A program made the translations under genes and the position numbers. From contig JAODUP010000660.1 in the NCBI GenBank assembly GCA_025642065.1, positions 219,001 to 283,000 of the forward strand: DNA of 64,000 bases, read 5' to 3'. The notes beneath the pieces are model-generated. The model had not been told where the DNA came from. It saw only the letters and a program-made list of their open reading frames with translations, and did not search any database. Shown in pieces: positions 1 to 12,400 of the stretch; position 1 is the first letter of the stretch; the number at the start of each line of letters is the position of its first letter. Origin of the DNA: Paralvinella palmiformis. Taxonomy: Eukaryota > Annelida > Polychaeta > Terebellida > Alvinellidae.

Positions 1-1565
1 ACTTTTTGGGCTCATGCTATCAGATCCAAACGCCTTATTTATATTCAATTTCTCCAGACAATTTCTGGTGTCAGCCTCTTCAACACATAAAGTTTCCAAT
101 GTACTGTTACATAAAATAGGACATTCAAGAGGCGGCACTGCATTATTATCATCGTGTGTTGCAGCTTCTTTGAAGAAATTGATAAAACTATTGGCTTTAT
201 CCAGATCATGGTAATAATAATGCTAATGATATTTAAAGTTGGAATTCCGGTGCGGGAATGGCCAAAAAGTCTTTTTGAAAACGACCGCCATTTTTACCAC
301 GAGGATTGCTGGTTACCTCGTTTTCCATGCTTGATAATAATTGTTGCTTATATTCAAGTTTTAAACGCTTAATTTCAGAAAATAGAAATTGCGTGTACAT
401 CTAAAATTTTGCCATGCTGTGGAAGAATTATCAGACTTTGCCAATCTGAATGACATAGTCTTATTTCTATGTAATCGTCGTAAATATCCATTATAGAAAG
501 GCTTATCCCAAGGTCTAACAGTGACCATTTTGTTAGGAATGGTTTCCCTAGCAACATTTAGCAATGTATCTATCAAATTTTGGGCGATAAAATCCATATT
601 ATCGTACTCAAAACAGACATCCCATTTTGTTCCTATATGCCACATTTTGTTCCTATATGCCACATAGCCAGCCATACCAAAGTCCCACATCAACCTTTCA
701 TAACTTTGAAGTTTGGCTATTTTGAAATTAAGCCTGACATTGACGGTATGGTGATAATTATACAAAACTGGTGGAAACAGCTCAATCCCCTGAATATTGT
801 TGCTACAATTGGTCAGTGTTTGGTCAAGTTCCGATTCAGATGTATCAGTGATCCTGGTTGGAATATTTATAAGTTTTCTCAAGTTATTGTCTTCAATAAA
901 CTCCATCAGTTTATTACCATGATATGTGGATGGGTCTGCGTTGAGGTCACCAGTTATAATAATATATTGGTTTCCAAGACGTCCTGCTCGAATATAACTT
1001 TCCTCCAGTATACACGAGAAGTTATTCTAGTCGTCTGTTCTGCATGCTACGGCAAGTAAAAATTTGTTGTTATTACAGCGTATTTCTAACCATATCAATT
1101 CAGCATTTTCAATTTCTCCGCCGTTTACATAAACGGCTGTTTAATACCCGCATTAGTACCCCTCCTCCTCTCTTACCAACCCGATCTCGTCATATAAGAT
1201 CCTGATATCCATCTAGCTGATATATTGAACTTCCCATAAGATCAACTCCATCTGTGTGCTTTACCACGTTTCACTCAGAGTTATCACGTCAAATCTGCCA
1301 CAAAATTCTTCTTTAATATGATCAAGTTTATTATCACATCTTTGGATACTCCGTATAATTGCGTGGCAGATTGAGAGCCGTTTGGCCACAAGACCGGGAT
1401 TTAGCTCTATATCACCACCTCTGACCAGCAGCATGGCAATCAGCAGCAACAATATAAAATATCCGGCGTCGCAATCCAGCAAAACAAACGCGCACCACAG
1501 TTTCTGTGAAAACGTGTTAGCTACCGTGGTACATTTGCTCCCTTGTTTGACAGCCGACAATTCAA
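1..1565 (-). mobile_element. LINE (CR1/L2-type) relic with 2A-like leader, cut by window edge
   Basis: Minus-strand non-LTR retrotransposon in several frames. An ORF from 1560 down has a hydrophobic stretch, then GGDIELNPGL (1390-1416), then the start of an apurinic endonuclease domain ending in ITLSETW at a stop (1261-1263). Further on, GDLNAD and residues of the endonuclease C-terminus are read at about 960-700. The ORF at 361-906 carries the linker, and 1-330 reads as the approach to reverse transcriptase (LNINKAFGSDSMSPK), which would continue beyond the window. A 20-bp direct duplication at about 621-660 shifts the frame yet stays open. Frameshifts and stops make it dead. The family call rests on the endonuclease and RT motifs. 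The 2A-like motif has Leu where active 2A peptides have the final Pro. Confidence 0.8.
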
Positions 1566-2783
1566 AAGCCCTATACGGGCTCGATATATCGCTATGAATA
1601 CCGCCACTCTATAGTTTTATAAAATACTCACTGAGTTGTTTGAACCATTCCCACTAATTATGCTAATATAATTAGGCCGGCCATATAATCCACGTGACAG
1701 GTCACCACTGCTATTGACAACAAATATATGACAACACCTAAATATAGTAATGACAAAAATAAATTGGTCTCCGTGTTTGAAACCCGTCATAACTATCACT
1801 ACTGATAATTTAGTTACATACGACCTTTACATAGCGTGTGAACATAATAAGAAGATACCGTGTTCCCATTTGAGACAGAATGCAGCGATAATCGGAAATG
1901 AGCGAATATGGACGGAATGCATAGTGGCTACTTTCGTAGACAAGAAAGTCAGGAATTCATAATAGTTGTGACCTATAGCACAGGAAATAAAAACAAACAA
2001 ACAAAATACAAGACATATCACTGGCTTAGGAGAATAAGTTGTTCTTGCCGAATAGAGTTAAACGTTTTCACGAAAAAAGTATGTAATTCACTAGAATGTC
2101 GCGAAAAACACTGGAGCTATGCAGCTCGCAATTTAGCATCAGTTCTGTTTAGCCTCGCGCGTGGAATGCACTATCCGGTTGCTAGACACAACCGAGACGA
2201 TACAATCCCTACCATCTTCCAGTCCGAATATCACCTCAGCGGGTATCAAATGATCATACAGCGTCGCATCGCTGACCCATTTAAAAAGACATAGACAATA
2301 AACATTACCACATGGCCAGCCTGTGTTGAATAGTTCTATGGAAGTTCGTAATGGCCATAATTCGCTGGGAAATAATAAATATTAATAGCGTTATCATGGC
2401 AAAAATACGCCTCGCGAAAACCAACGTGTCGAGACGAGCTGTCGTGATATACCGCCATGACAAGACTCTTGGCAACGAAAAACCATAACAAGATAACCCG
2501 TCACGAACACCCACCTCGATATAACAACCCGTCACCATGGCATAATACACCACCATGGCTGATACGACAAATTACATAGTGTATCTATAGCCGTACTTAA
2601 CTGAATCAACTCGTACGGGTACATTAAAATATCAAGACGATCCGCCGTGCGGCAAGTATAGAAGAACAATCCACGCTTCCATACAGTTCTAATATTCACT
2701 CCTTGGTACAGGATGCCCACCGCTCAAATATATCGACACTCCTCGTGGTGTGTCAGTCTGTATCGAATTGCTGCACTGATTGA
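1566..2783. other. No recognisable gene
   Basis: Upstream of the LINE relic. Short ORFs on both strands show no family motif and no splice-consistent chain. It may hold 5' LINE sequence, but nothing can be supported. Confidence 0.4.
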
Positions 2784-2794
2784 GCCTGCGTCTA

Positions 2795-2988
2795 AATGAT
2801 AATGATTGATGATGATTGATGTTTTACGGCCACTTTTGTGCACAAGGTTGGCTAAATAGGCCGAGCGACCTCCAAAGGTAATGAGACGAAGTGAAAGACG
2901 AAACAACCTTCAGATATGCCCACGCCGGGATTCGAACACGGGTGGTAGTGATCTGTGGTCCAACACGCTACCGCTAGACCACGGAGGC
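2795..2988 (-). mobile_element. tRNA-derived SINE, family A, full length
   Basis: Read on the minus strand, it starts GCCTCCGTGGTCTAGCGG (box A-like), has box B-like GTGTTCGAATCCC, then a body containing TTCGTCTTTCACTTCG and CACAAAAGTGGCCG, and ends in an ATCAATCATCATCA-type tail. An 11-bp perfect direct repeat gcctgcgtcta flanks it (2784-2794 and 2989-2999), as expected for a target-site duplication made by LINE machinery. It is nearly identical to the plus-strand copy at 4794-4982, so both are probably young. This is a pseudo-tRNA head, not a functional tRNA gene. Confidence 0.85.
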
Positions 2989-2999
2989 GCCTGCGTCTA

Positions 3000-3650
3000 G
3001 AGACCGTTTGTGCAGTAGTTAAAATGAGTGATTAAAATTATTAAAGGGAGCTGGAGAGTAAGCCGCCAGTGCCCAAACACACCACCCGTTATAGAATATT
3101 GGTGTTATTATAGTAATATATGTGGTCAAATAACAATAATATATACTGTATATGTCACTTAGTACAAAACTCAAATTAATAAACCATTAACGGTTTGTCC
3201 AGACAACGTATCAGCGGGTCACTCTCCCATGCTCTCAAATAATCGTAATAACTTTCTGGATGTTAATAACATGGTCAATGAATTCCAACTGTTACTTCCA
3301 TATATACAATATAATTGTGTGGAGCCATGGTGATCCATAAAACCGGGCACTAAGCTTTATTACCATCTACAATGGTGCAAGTGTATATACAGATGTCTCA
3401 CTTGTACAACCCCGCGTTGTTACTTGGTCTACGTGTCTACGTATTATACAACGCCTCTACTCAATGTTTGACTGCTACATATTTACTTTGTACAGGGTTT
3501 CCTGCATCACCATGCACAACACTTACCTCTCTGATCAGTAAACTCGAAAACAACCATCCAATATTAATGTTAATGAGCGCAATCCAAACCATTCAATATT
3601 CCAGGTAGTGTCAAGGGTCCAGAGTGACGCCAATATGCTATGTACGTATA
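3000..3650. other. No recognisable gene
   Basis: AT-rich sequence. A 78-codon plus-strand ORF at 3372-3608 has no family features. Nothing else is seen. Confidence 0.4.
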
Positions 3651-3651
3651 G

Positions 3652-3981
3652 CTAACCAGCCCCATCTAGTCTGATAGATCCTGTCTCACGGCCATCAGTA
3701 GGTCTCCTAGATGGTTTTTGCCTGTCCACCGGTCTAGTTGGAAAGCCTTTAGATTGGAAACACTCATCCCGATACCCGACGTGGATTGGCCTCACCAAGG
3801 ATATAATCTCCCGTACTGAGGAGAACACAGCGTAGGCAGGGATTTTGCTCAAATTTGGAGCGTCATCCAGTACACATTGCGTCAAACCCCTCAGCCGTCT
3901 CATGCCATTGTTGATCATTCCCAGAATCACCGATTGCTTTCCCAATATAAATACTGGATCATAGGCAACCAATATTTCCAA
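3652..3981 (-). pseudogene. Unclassified 109-codon ORF, probably retroelement remnant
   Basis: Minus-strand ORF beginning MEILVAYDPVFILG and containing SLVRPIHVGYRDECF. The pattern (a DPxFI.. strand, later a conserved SLVR.IHVG segment) loosely recalls SGNH-hydrolase-like segments of invertebrate retroelements, but the catalytic motifs are not visible. It lies just downstream, on the same strand, of the ORF1-like relic at 4062-4745, so both may belong to one element. Function not assigned. Confidence 0.25.
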
Positions 3982-4061
3982 TTCCGACTTGTAATACTTG
4001 TAGTATTTCGCTTTGGCATAATAGTAATACTGTTAGCTACATAAGTATTGCACATTATCCA

Positions 4062-4745
4062 CTACAAACGACGATGGATAGAAACTGGATAGAGGCGTAT
4101 CACCACCACATAGAACAGAGTGATATTGCCTTGGGATTTAGTTGTCACTACTTTTTGAGGATCCATGGGTAGATTATTCAGGTCATCAATTCCGCATAGC
4201 ACTTTACCGACCATGATCTTGTTTGAAAATGTGTGGTATTGTCTCGGCATAGCTGCTGCTAGCCTGAAGCAGGCGCCTTTTACTGTGCATCGCCCGGGAG
4301 TACATAGCTCGGATGTAGTGGCCTTCGGACAGATCTTTACGCTTGTGCCAAACGAGATCTGGGTCATTCATATGTTGTAATCGGACGACCATAGGACGAT
4401 CTTTACCCTTGATGTAACGCCCAATCCTCTACCCACAACGAAGTGATTTGTTGTCATTGGCCACCCTTAGCGTATCGAAGAGTACACGTGCAGTGGAATT
4501 ACAATCCTCGCGTTCGCCTCGCTCAGGTACTCTACATAAAATCAGGATTCGAATCTCGGCCTGGGCATATATGAAGGTTGTTTCGTCTTTGAGTTCGCTT
4601 CATTACCTTCGGAGGTTGCTCGGCCCATTTAGCTTGCCATGTGCATCGTTTATCGGAGATAATTCCCTTGTCTTCTCCATCAACAATTTAGTGGTTTGCT
4701 TTGATTTTATTAGATCATTTGATTTGTTCACTGACGATTGCAAAC
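4062..4745 (-). mobile_element. L1-type LINE ORF1-like relic
   Basis: Minus-strand coding remnants in at least two frames. EDCNSTARVLFDTLR is followed by RIGRYIKGKDRPMVVRLQ, then LVWHKRKDL and finally CGIDDLNNLP. This order (RRM-like region, then R-P-hydrophobic-V-R-F/L, W.KRK.L, then a short DL..LP segment) is that of the RNA-binding nucleic-acid chaperone of L1-like LINEs. Stops and frameshifts break it. A plus-strand SINE fragment (about 4548-4655) interrupts the N-terminal part. The family assignment rests on motif pattern alone. Confidence 0.5.
4548..4655 (+). mobile_element. SINE family A fragment
   Basis: Shows box B-like GGATTCGAATCTC, then GGGCATATATGAAGGTTG and the family A body up to GCCATGTGCA, where similarity stops. 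The upstream tRNA-like head is diverged or absent and no clear target-site duplication is visible. It sits inside the ORF1-like LINE relic and so is younger than it. Confidence 0.65.
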
Positions 4746-4793
4746 CATCGATCTTTCTCCTTATGGCGGCTATTTATTAGTCCGACATCTTTT

Positions 4794-4982
4794 GGGCGCC
4801 TCCGTGGTCTAGCGGTAGCGTGTTGGACCACAGATCACTACCACCCGTGTTCGAATCCCGACGTGGGCATATCTGAAGGTTGTTTCGTCTTTCACTTCGC
4901 CTCATTACCTTTGGAGGTTACTCGGCCCATTTAGCCTACCTTGTGCAAAAAAGTGGCCGTAAAACATCAATCATCATCATCC
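4794..4982 (+). mobile_element. tRNA-derived SINE, family A, full length
   Basis: Box A-like TGGTCTAGCGGTAGC and box B-like TGTTCGAATCC form a tRNA-like head, followed by the family A body and a short CATCAATCATCATCA tail. A 13-bp perfect direct repeat tccgacatctttt lies on both sides (4781-4793 and 4983-4995). This copy defines both ends of the element at about 189 bp. Confidence 0.9.
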
Positions 4983-4995
4983 TCCGACATCTTTT

Positions 4996-5516
4996 AGATG
5001 TATTTTGGAGCCGGGTAATAACACTCTCGCTGCTGGACTATGATGCATCACTCAGGTGTGGCCGCTTTGTTTGTTGTAGGTTTGTCATGACGGTCAGCTA
5101 ACAGTTTGGGCTTTGAAATGCGCGTGCACCCTATCGTCAATAGATCGTGACAATGGCTGCCTCATACAACTTCTCCAGTCTCTGAATTCCTAATTAGTAT
5201 TCAACCAATTTGTATATCACATGGTACACGAACGATAACCTCACATATTCCAGCTTGAGCCATACATATTCCCATCCATGTTTATGAACAATAAACGGGA
5301 GACCTGCAACCTCGTGTCACCTCACAATTCGTAAACTTATATTCCGAAAAACCCCTATGAAATGAAAACTTCGCATTGAATGTAAGGCTGCGTTATGATT
5401 GGTGAAATTTATCTGTCCAATTGGGTCATGTAAACAACTTAACAAGCGTTTAATGATGTAGATTTTTTGCTTTAAGTTTTAACATACCACTGATTGCGAT
5501 TAACTAATTCGGCTAG
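4996..5516. other. Upstream region of the MKRN2OS-like gene
   Basis: No ORF of interest. It contains an ATTGG box (about 5398) and CCAATTGG (about 5417) about 100 bp before the gene start, which would suit a TATA-less promoter. The transcription start is not visible. Confidence 0.3.
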
Positions 5517-6778
5517 ATGATGGAGAATGATCCAATAATTTGTTTCCAGCACTGTGAGAGCATACTTTGTCTTTCTGTTCCCGAGCAATGTCCGGCATGT
5601 TCTGCTGATTTGTCAAAAACATCGCTACAAATACCACCTTTTCGATTGCCGAGCCCGTTTCAGGATTCATTAGAATCGCCTTACAGCATTGTAATCAAAC
5701 CAACAAATGGCAGCTTTATTAGGTACAAGGCACAAATTTGAATGCAGATTAAAACAATAAAGAATATTTAGTAACAGGTGTAAATACTGACCAACTGAGA
5801 TAGGGTTTTAAATGCTACCTGCTGTGTTACAGTGTGTGTAATATATGATACGTGTATTGTTATATAATTATGATGTATATGTGCCCATTCCAGATTGTAT
5901 CCTATAAATTAAAGTTTTATTAAGCATTCTGTAAACTTGTTTTCATTCCAGAGATTACTCAAATGACGAAGATCTTCATGTTGGCGTAACTGATTCGCAA
6001 GGTTTGTGATAATCATAATATTGTTGAACAAAATAATTTTTAACATTGAACCTAGCATATTTGTACTTTAGTCTCAGATAAACTATTTTACAAAGTGACA
6101 TTGTTATCATGACATTCATTTTGTGATAACTGCTTTCCTTCTTATGTAGGTATTGTCTATGATTACAGCACTGTGGGAATAAGCAAGCATGAATCTGGAT
6201 GGAATCAGGTGCTTGCCATTCTAATAGCATCAAAGGAGAATTATCGTATTGCTTCAGTGTGGGACTTGAAACTTCAGGAATTCTGTGCCTATGGTAAATG
6301 GCAGCGTAAAAAGTGAGAATTGTCTCATTCTTTAACAGCTAGAGATAACATTATCAATTTTATTCCTTTGCTATTTGCAGGTAAAATTTTATAATTTTAA
6401 ACAAACATTGTACACATTTAGGCCATATATATTTTTCATTCAGTTGTAAAAATAAAGAATATATGTGTAGATGTCCATCACAGTTAATAATTTAGACAGA
6501 TCGTATTATATTGTTTTTCTCTGTATGTTCAACGTAATGCTGCTATATCATTTTCTTTTAGGTATGATGAGGAAATAAACAACTGTTACACATTTGGTTT
6601 GGAGTTTCTGCAGTTAGTGCAACAACATGGCGTCCTGGGTGAATTGCCTATAGAAAACAAGTCTGTTTTTGTGAAAGAAATGATTCTTCCATTGACTAAG
6701 AAGGCAGCAAAATATATTTTGCTGTACAGAAGACTCAGGACAGAGGGAACAATTGTGCAATATGGGACCTATTTGTAG
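5517..6778 (+). CDS. MKRN2OS: MKRN2 opposite strand-like protein (4 exons)
   Basis: Exons 5517-5722, 5952-6001, 6150-6312 and 6562-6778 join in phase with GT..AG introns to give 211 codons and a stop, close to the roughly 220 residues of vertebrate MKRN2OS. I recognise the family by the order of blocks: an N-terminal HC...VPEQCPAC pair of Cys motifs that could bind zinc, PTNGSFIRDYS, DLHVGVTDSQG, VYDYSTVGI, W...LQEF, YDEEINNCYTFGLEFL and a C-terminal K.ILLYRRLR helix. The start is the first of two Met codons; no in-frame upstream ATG was seen. The biochemical role of the family is not known to me. In vertebrates the gene lies head-to-head with the makorin gene MKRN2, but no makorin is visible here: upstream there are only repeats. 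Downstream it runs tail-to-tail with ZCWPW1. A possible poly(A) signal is at 8710-8715. Confidence 0.85.
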
Positions 6779-8991
6779 TAACATTTAGGACATTATGGAC
6801 TTGAAGCACATATCTATGAACATTTTATAGACATGCTTCTTTATGTTGAAGTGATACATCTTTTTATAATTGGTGTGTGTGTGTAAAGATATGTTACGAT
6901 CAGAAAGATAATTTTATAATTGTAATTTTTACCGAGATCTGTAATTAGTTTTTTAAGGAAATAATTCCAAATTATTTTATTTAAAAATGTGAATGCATAT
7001 ACATAACATTTTGTTTATGATCTAGCGTATGATTGTGTACGACTGTTTTTAAAATATTGGATTAATCATAGTTTTTCATTAGGTGAATCAGCAGGATCCA
7101 TAAAACATTTCCAAACTAGAGAGATTTAGTTCTAATCATTTTAATCATATATTAACTTTTGAATGATATTAAACAATGGTTTTGATCCTTTTGTGTTTTT
7201 AGATATTAGCAATCATCTTACCACTGATTCATGCTGTAACTTTCACCTGATCGAATGTTTACAATATTGATGCAACTAGCTCTTTCAGTCTTTGATTCAG
7301 TTATGGTACAGGCTCAGAAAAGACTGGATGCCCCTAGTTTATTTCCTGAAGCAAAAGATAACCAACCATTCAGGAAACACTGCTGTAGTAATAGGCCTTC
7401 ACAAATATACTGGTTAAGTGAAAGGCTATGCACCATGGTAGGCCTGATCACATTATTGCAAGCACATTTTATGTATTATGATGATGTCAAGTGGATATAA
7501 TACACATTCAGATCATACACTCTTACAAAGAGTGCTTTGCACCATTTCCAATAATGATCATGTCATCAGCTTTCTTACTTGATTCATTATTTACTTCACC
7601 CCCATAAAGTTTACAGAACGTCCGACTGTTAATATGGTAAGAATGTTCATCAACATGTACTTCTTTACAATGTATGAATCTTAATAGATTCTTGAATATA
7701 TGACCAGCATGGTTTGATACAGCTATGGGTGAATTACATTATTGATTTATTGGCACATATCACCACATCTAATTTTGTTTCATGTTCAGTACTGCAATAA
7801 TTCAGATCTCTACAGCATTCTTGTAATGCAGTTAATAGAACACTGCACACCCGGGGCGTGGGATTGAATCCCATTATTGTCTGTCTGTCTGAGATGTTTT
7901 AACATTCAACAAAAGGCTTCAGCCTGATAATCTTGTTTTTCTGGGTAGTAATACTTTAGCTACATATACTAGGTGGGACCACCACTAATGCTCATGCTCA
8001 ATCATCCAATAGGATTGTGACAGCTAGGCAGGTTCATATATACTGTTAAGTAGATAATGACATCAAAACAATTCTTATCTTCGAGTGGATAGCATAAAGA
8101 TAGAACTTATTTTAGTGGCAATTGGTATTCCTCAAAAATAATTTATTGCAATATAAAGAACGAAGTAAGGTATTTGAATATTTCTGGGCTGACAATGATC
8201 AAACAAGATTAGCATGATTCATTTATACTTGGCTTGCCCCTATTTCAGACCCTGTCATACTAAGTTAATTTGCTTAAAAGTTGGGATAATGAATTGTAAT
8301 CAACGTTTCATATATATACCAGTATGTATATTTGTAATGCTGAACTATTATTAGTGAGTGAATGGCTTGTTTAACCCAGATTAGGTGACTCTCAGGGGAA
8401 ACAGCTCACCAACACGAGTAATTTGTTTGATGTGATTGTCATTAATGAAATCATGAATCTACCAATGATGGGATAGGTTTGTTCTTAAAATGACTTAAGA
8501 AATGTATGCAGTTAAGATGGTAATTAGTGCATTTTAATTTGTGATAGGGTGAGGTTCTGTGTATTCCATCCAAGGACACAATACTGTGTGGCAATACATA
8601 CAATATATACTGGATTTAAGTGATTATTGTAGTAAGATTGATTTATTTTCAAAGTTGTATATGTGGCTTGAACTAGAAAATGAATCAGTTTAATTATAAT
8701 AAGTGCAATAATAAAATTGTGTACAATTTAATTGCTTCACTGAGAAAAATAACATCTAAGTTGAATTAGTTTGCAAATTGTAATAAATGTTACTTTAATA
8801 TTAAATCAATATCATCTTTATTTTGTATAAGTGTTGAGTAAATAGCACCATACTGTGAAAGTATAGCAAGTGATAAAACTTATCCTATTTGTGCGCTAAC
8901 ATTCATTTCATCAAAGAATTTACACAGCCATCAGAGTATTATGAAAATAAAAACCCAAATAAAATAATACACAAGACACAGGAAGTTAATA
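6779..8991. other. Long 3' region between convergent genes
   Basis: AT-rich, without supported exons. Short ORFs, such as the 81-codon one at 7255-7500, have no family features. AATAAA at 8710-8715 could end the MKRN2OS transcript, leaving under 300 bp to the likely 3' end of ZCWPW1. Confidence 0.4.
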
Positions 8992-8997
8992 TTTATT
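8992..8997 (-). promoter_or_regulatory. Candidate poly(A) signal of the ZCWPW1-like gene
   Basis: TTTATT on the plus strand reads AATAAA on the minus strand, about 410 bp beyond the stop codon of the CW-PWWP gene. Confidence 0.4.
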
Positions 8998-9408
8998 CCT
9001 AGTGAGCAAACCGTGTAAATCATACCTCAACTTCACGGAGTGTACAATAATGTAAATATTATTAGACAGTTTACAAGCTTATATAATTCAAACATTATTA
9101 TGATTATCTTCATTACAACAATTAACACCAATCATGATTATTTAAACAGTAATACTTCCCTTAGAACAATAGCACAATAAACAAGAAAAGTTTGGAATAA
9201 AATGAAGAATGATCCGAATAATATAGTACATTATCTATGGATTACAAATAAAATAAGTTTGAACTAGGAATATCAAACTGCATAATATTAAAAAATTAAC
9301 TTTACACCTTTGCTAGGATATGAATTTCAGGGAATGGAACAATATCTATTTTAACTGTTACCTGCTCCTCTCATAAATAAACGTGATTTAGAATTTTTTT
9401 ATACTAAT

Positions 9409-12400
9409 CTACATTTCAAAATCTAGTGAACTTGCTGTACTTTTCTGAGAGGAAAATGTGTCTACGGCATCATCAACATCAACGTTCAATTCTGTATCGT
9501 TACTGATATCATCACGACTGTCTTTACCGTTCACATTTATTGGACCATTAGGTCGAGATGGATTGTTGGATATTTGACTGACTGATATAACCCGTGTGGC
9601 TAACATACTCTTATCAACTTTGGATATAGTTGGAGCAGTGAATTTCTTAATTTTCTTTTTAGTTTTTTCCATCAGTTCTTTAGTTGGCATGATTTTTGCA
9701 TGTTTATTTTCCACGGTTGTTTTTTTATAGACATTCTTCTTAGCCTCAGAAGTTCCATTAGTTTTTTCATTATTTTCATCATCTGCACAATTCTCAACAG
9801 CGAAGTTCATACACTTCTTATTATTATCTTTCTTTTGTTTTATTGTGGGGTCACCGTTTTGAATGGTGACAGACTGAGTATTAGGTTTTTGGACGGTCTT
9901 CGACTTCTTTATAAAATGTGGTTTGACACAGTCCTCTGTTGTACTTCTCTTTGTTGTCTTTTTTCTAGATATCATATCATTCACATCTTTCATCTTGTTT
10001 TTGTAAACCTGTACCTTCTTACCTTTTCTAGACCTTGAAATGGAGGAGCTCTGAAGCTTTTTAAAACTGTTTTCATTATGGTTTATCTCTTCTTTTATTT
10101 CTGGGTTTTCATGACGACTGTTCTCGTTGTTGTCAGAAACTGCTGTAAAAATGTGTATGTGCACATTTTATAATACTAATTAAATAAGTAGGATCCGAAC
10201 AGAATTAGTTCACACAGATAAAAAATGTTCCAACTAACATAAAGAAATAATAATTTCAATGAATTTTTGGCTTACTCAGATGTTTTATATATATATATAT
10301 ATTATATATATATATATAAGTCATGCTTGAAAAATGAGATTGTAATTTACAAATGTCATAATATGCAACCTCTTTTTGGGGACTTTCTTTGTTGATGATG
10401 TTTTATTTTTTTCACTGGACTTTCTTCTTCATAGTCTGAGTCATCTGCTAAAAGAAATATAAAGTATCCAGTGCATATGTTTAAATTATAACAAGCTTAA
10501 ACGCATAATGTATAACCTAATTATAATATGTCAGAACTTCTGAAACATTCTTAAAAATGTAATGGCCAAAATCTCTATTTCTGGGCTTAGTATACCAGTC
10601 CACAAATTTTGCTGTAAAATGTCAACACTGCAAATGTAGTGAGATTCTGACAGATTACACGAATCTGATAAATGGAAAAAATGACATGCATAAGACTGCT
10701 CCTCTTGTTTAACACAAATTGGAACTCTACCTTCTTCAGATGAAAATAGCTCATTAAGAACATTCTCCACATCATTCAGAACTCCTAAGAGCACATCAGT
10801 TTGGCCAGCACATAAATTCATATCCTCAGAAAGATCTTCCATCAATGCTGAGGTGTTGGAATCACCACTACTATGTCTTCCCTTGTTCCTGTTGTTTTCC
10901 TTGTTATTGTTGTTATTTTCAGTTTCTGGAATGTGAAAGTAATTTTACTAAATTTTCCCAATTATTTATTACATCAGAACATGTAAAACTTGTAGAAGTC
11001 ATCAGAGAATAATAGCATTATACACAACATCTTGTGAATTACCTGAACCTTGAGACCTTTTTCTTTTATATCTCTTCTCAAAACTGAATACTTCCAACCT
11101 TTCCTAGAGAATCATGTGCATTGTAATTCAAATCATATTACATTTATCATTTACATCATCTTAGCTAAAGGCATGTGTTAGCTACAGATAGCACACTTAC
11201 TAGAAAAATTATTATTGGTTTAAAATGATAGAGGTCTATAGCAAAGGAAAAGTGCATATAAGTAAAACCCTTAGTACTTTCCAGAGCTATCAAATTAATT
11301 ACAGTCCTGATTTGTTCATTATATATATATATATATATAGATCGGGATGGTAATAATCCATCTGACAACAAAACACTGCCAGCCAACTGAATACTGAAGA
11401 CTATACTTGCTCATTATTAGTTGGGCAATCTATGATGTCAATCTCTAAATTCCTAGGATGTATCAATCACTCTGTGGTGTTTAATGCAAATACTTATTTT
11501 GCTATCTTTATGTAGCTAAATTTGTGAAAACAATATCTGGTATAAGGTGTTACGTTTGTGGTACTAGTTCTCTGGATCCTTATAATGAATAAAACTTTTC
11601 CGCAATAGTTTTTAATAAATGTATTAATATGTTACATCAGTGTGACCACTTCAATGACATTAATAACCATGGACCAAAACCTTGTTACAGTGGGCAATAT
11701 CTTTGTTATATCTTATGTAGAGTATTTCAACTCCCTATTATATGGGATATCTGATTATAACACCAATTACCTTAATTAAATACGAAATGGTGCAGTATGT
11801 AAAGTGACAAATACTCAAAAATATGATCAAATCACCTCCAGTCTTTCAAAAACGATACTAACTGAATATGTATTTCTATATTTTACTAAAAACATATAAA
11901 TCTAACAGTAGCAGTGCATCTGAATATCTGAGCAAAACTGATCCTGAACTCTCAGGCCATCTAGTTAGATTAGAGTGCATCATCTAAAAACTAACCTGTA
12001 CAAGGTTGCTTTTATCAGTGAATAACAATGATTATCCAGTTTTTTAACCGATATGCGTTTATGTGCAGGTAAATGCTTTCCCTCTGTCAGATTCACACAT
12101 TAATTATAATTGACCATTAAAAATAAACGAATTCAGTTCTACAATAACCATGCACAGCGTTTAAAACATAATGACTGTTAATATGCAAATGAATAGCACA
12201 TCGCTAGATACCTTCAGAGGCAATAATGCCGCTTCTTGTGCCTGGTCACATGCTTCCTGCAGAGCCTTTACATTCTCACCATGCTTTGTTCTGGTCTGTA
12301 TCAGTAAATAAATAATCTACTATAAATAACCAGTCTCTGGTTATAGACATTTGCTTTGAATTTAAAGTTGTTTCAAGTTTTGTGAACAGCTTATTGAATA

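Noticed and set aside
2305..2720. Minus-strand ORFs of 62 and 83 codons
   Set aside because: No recognisable motif; likely chance openness next to a LINE relic.
4795..4875. tRNA gene
   Set aside because: The head has box A and box B but is followed by the SINE body and flanked by target-site duplications; the same holds at 2920-2988 and 59640-59712.
4880..5101. 73-codon plus-strand ORF beginning MFRLSLRLITFGG
   Set aside because: It is a translation of the SINE body; the same peptide appears from the copy at 2724-2906.
7255..7500. 81-codon plus-strand ORF
   Set aside because: No family features, no partner exons, AT-rich 3' region.
7840..7880. T-loop-like GGGATTGAATCCC
   Set aside because: No matching box A at the right spacing and no other SINE similarity.
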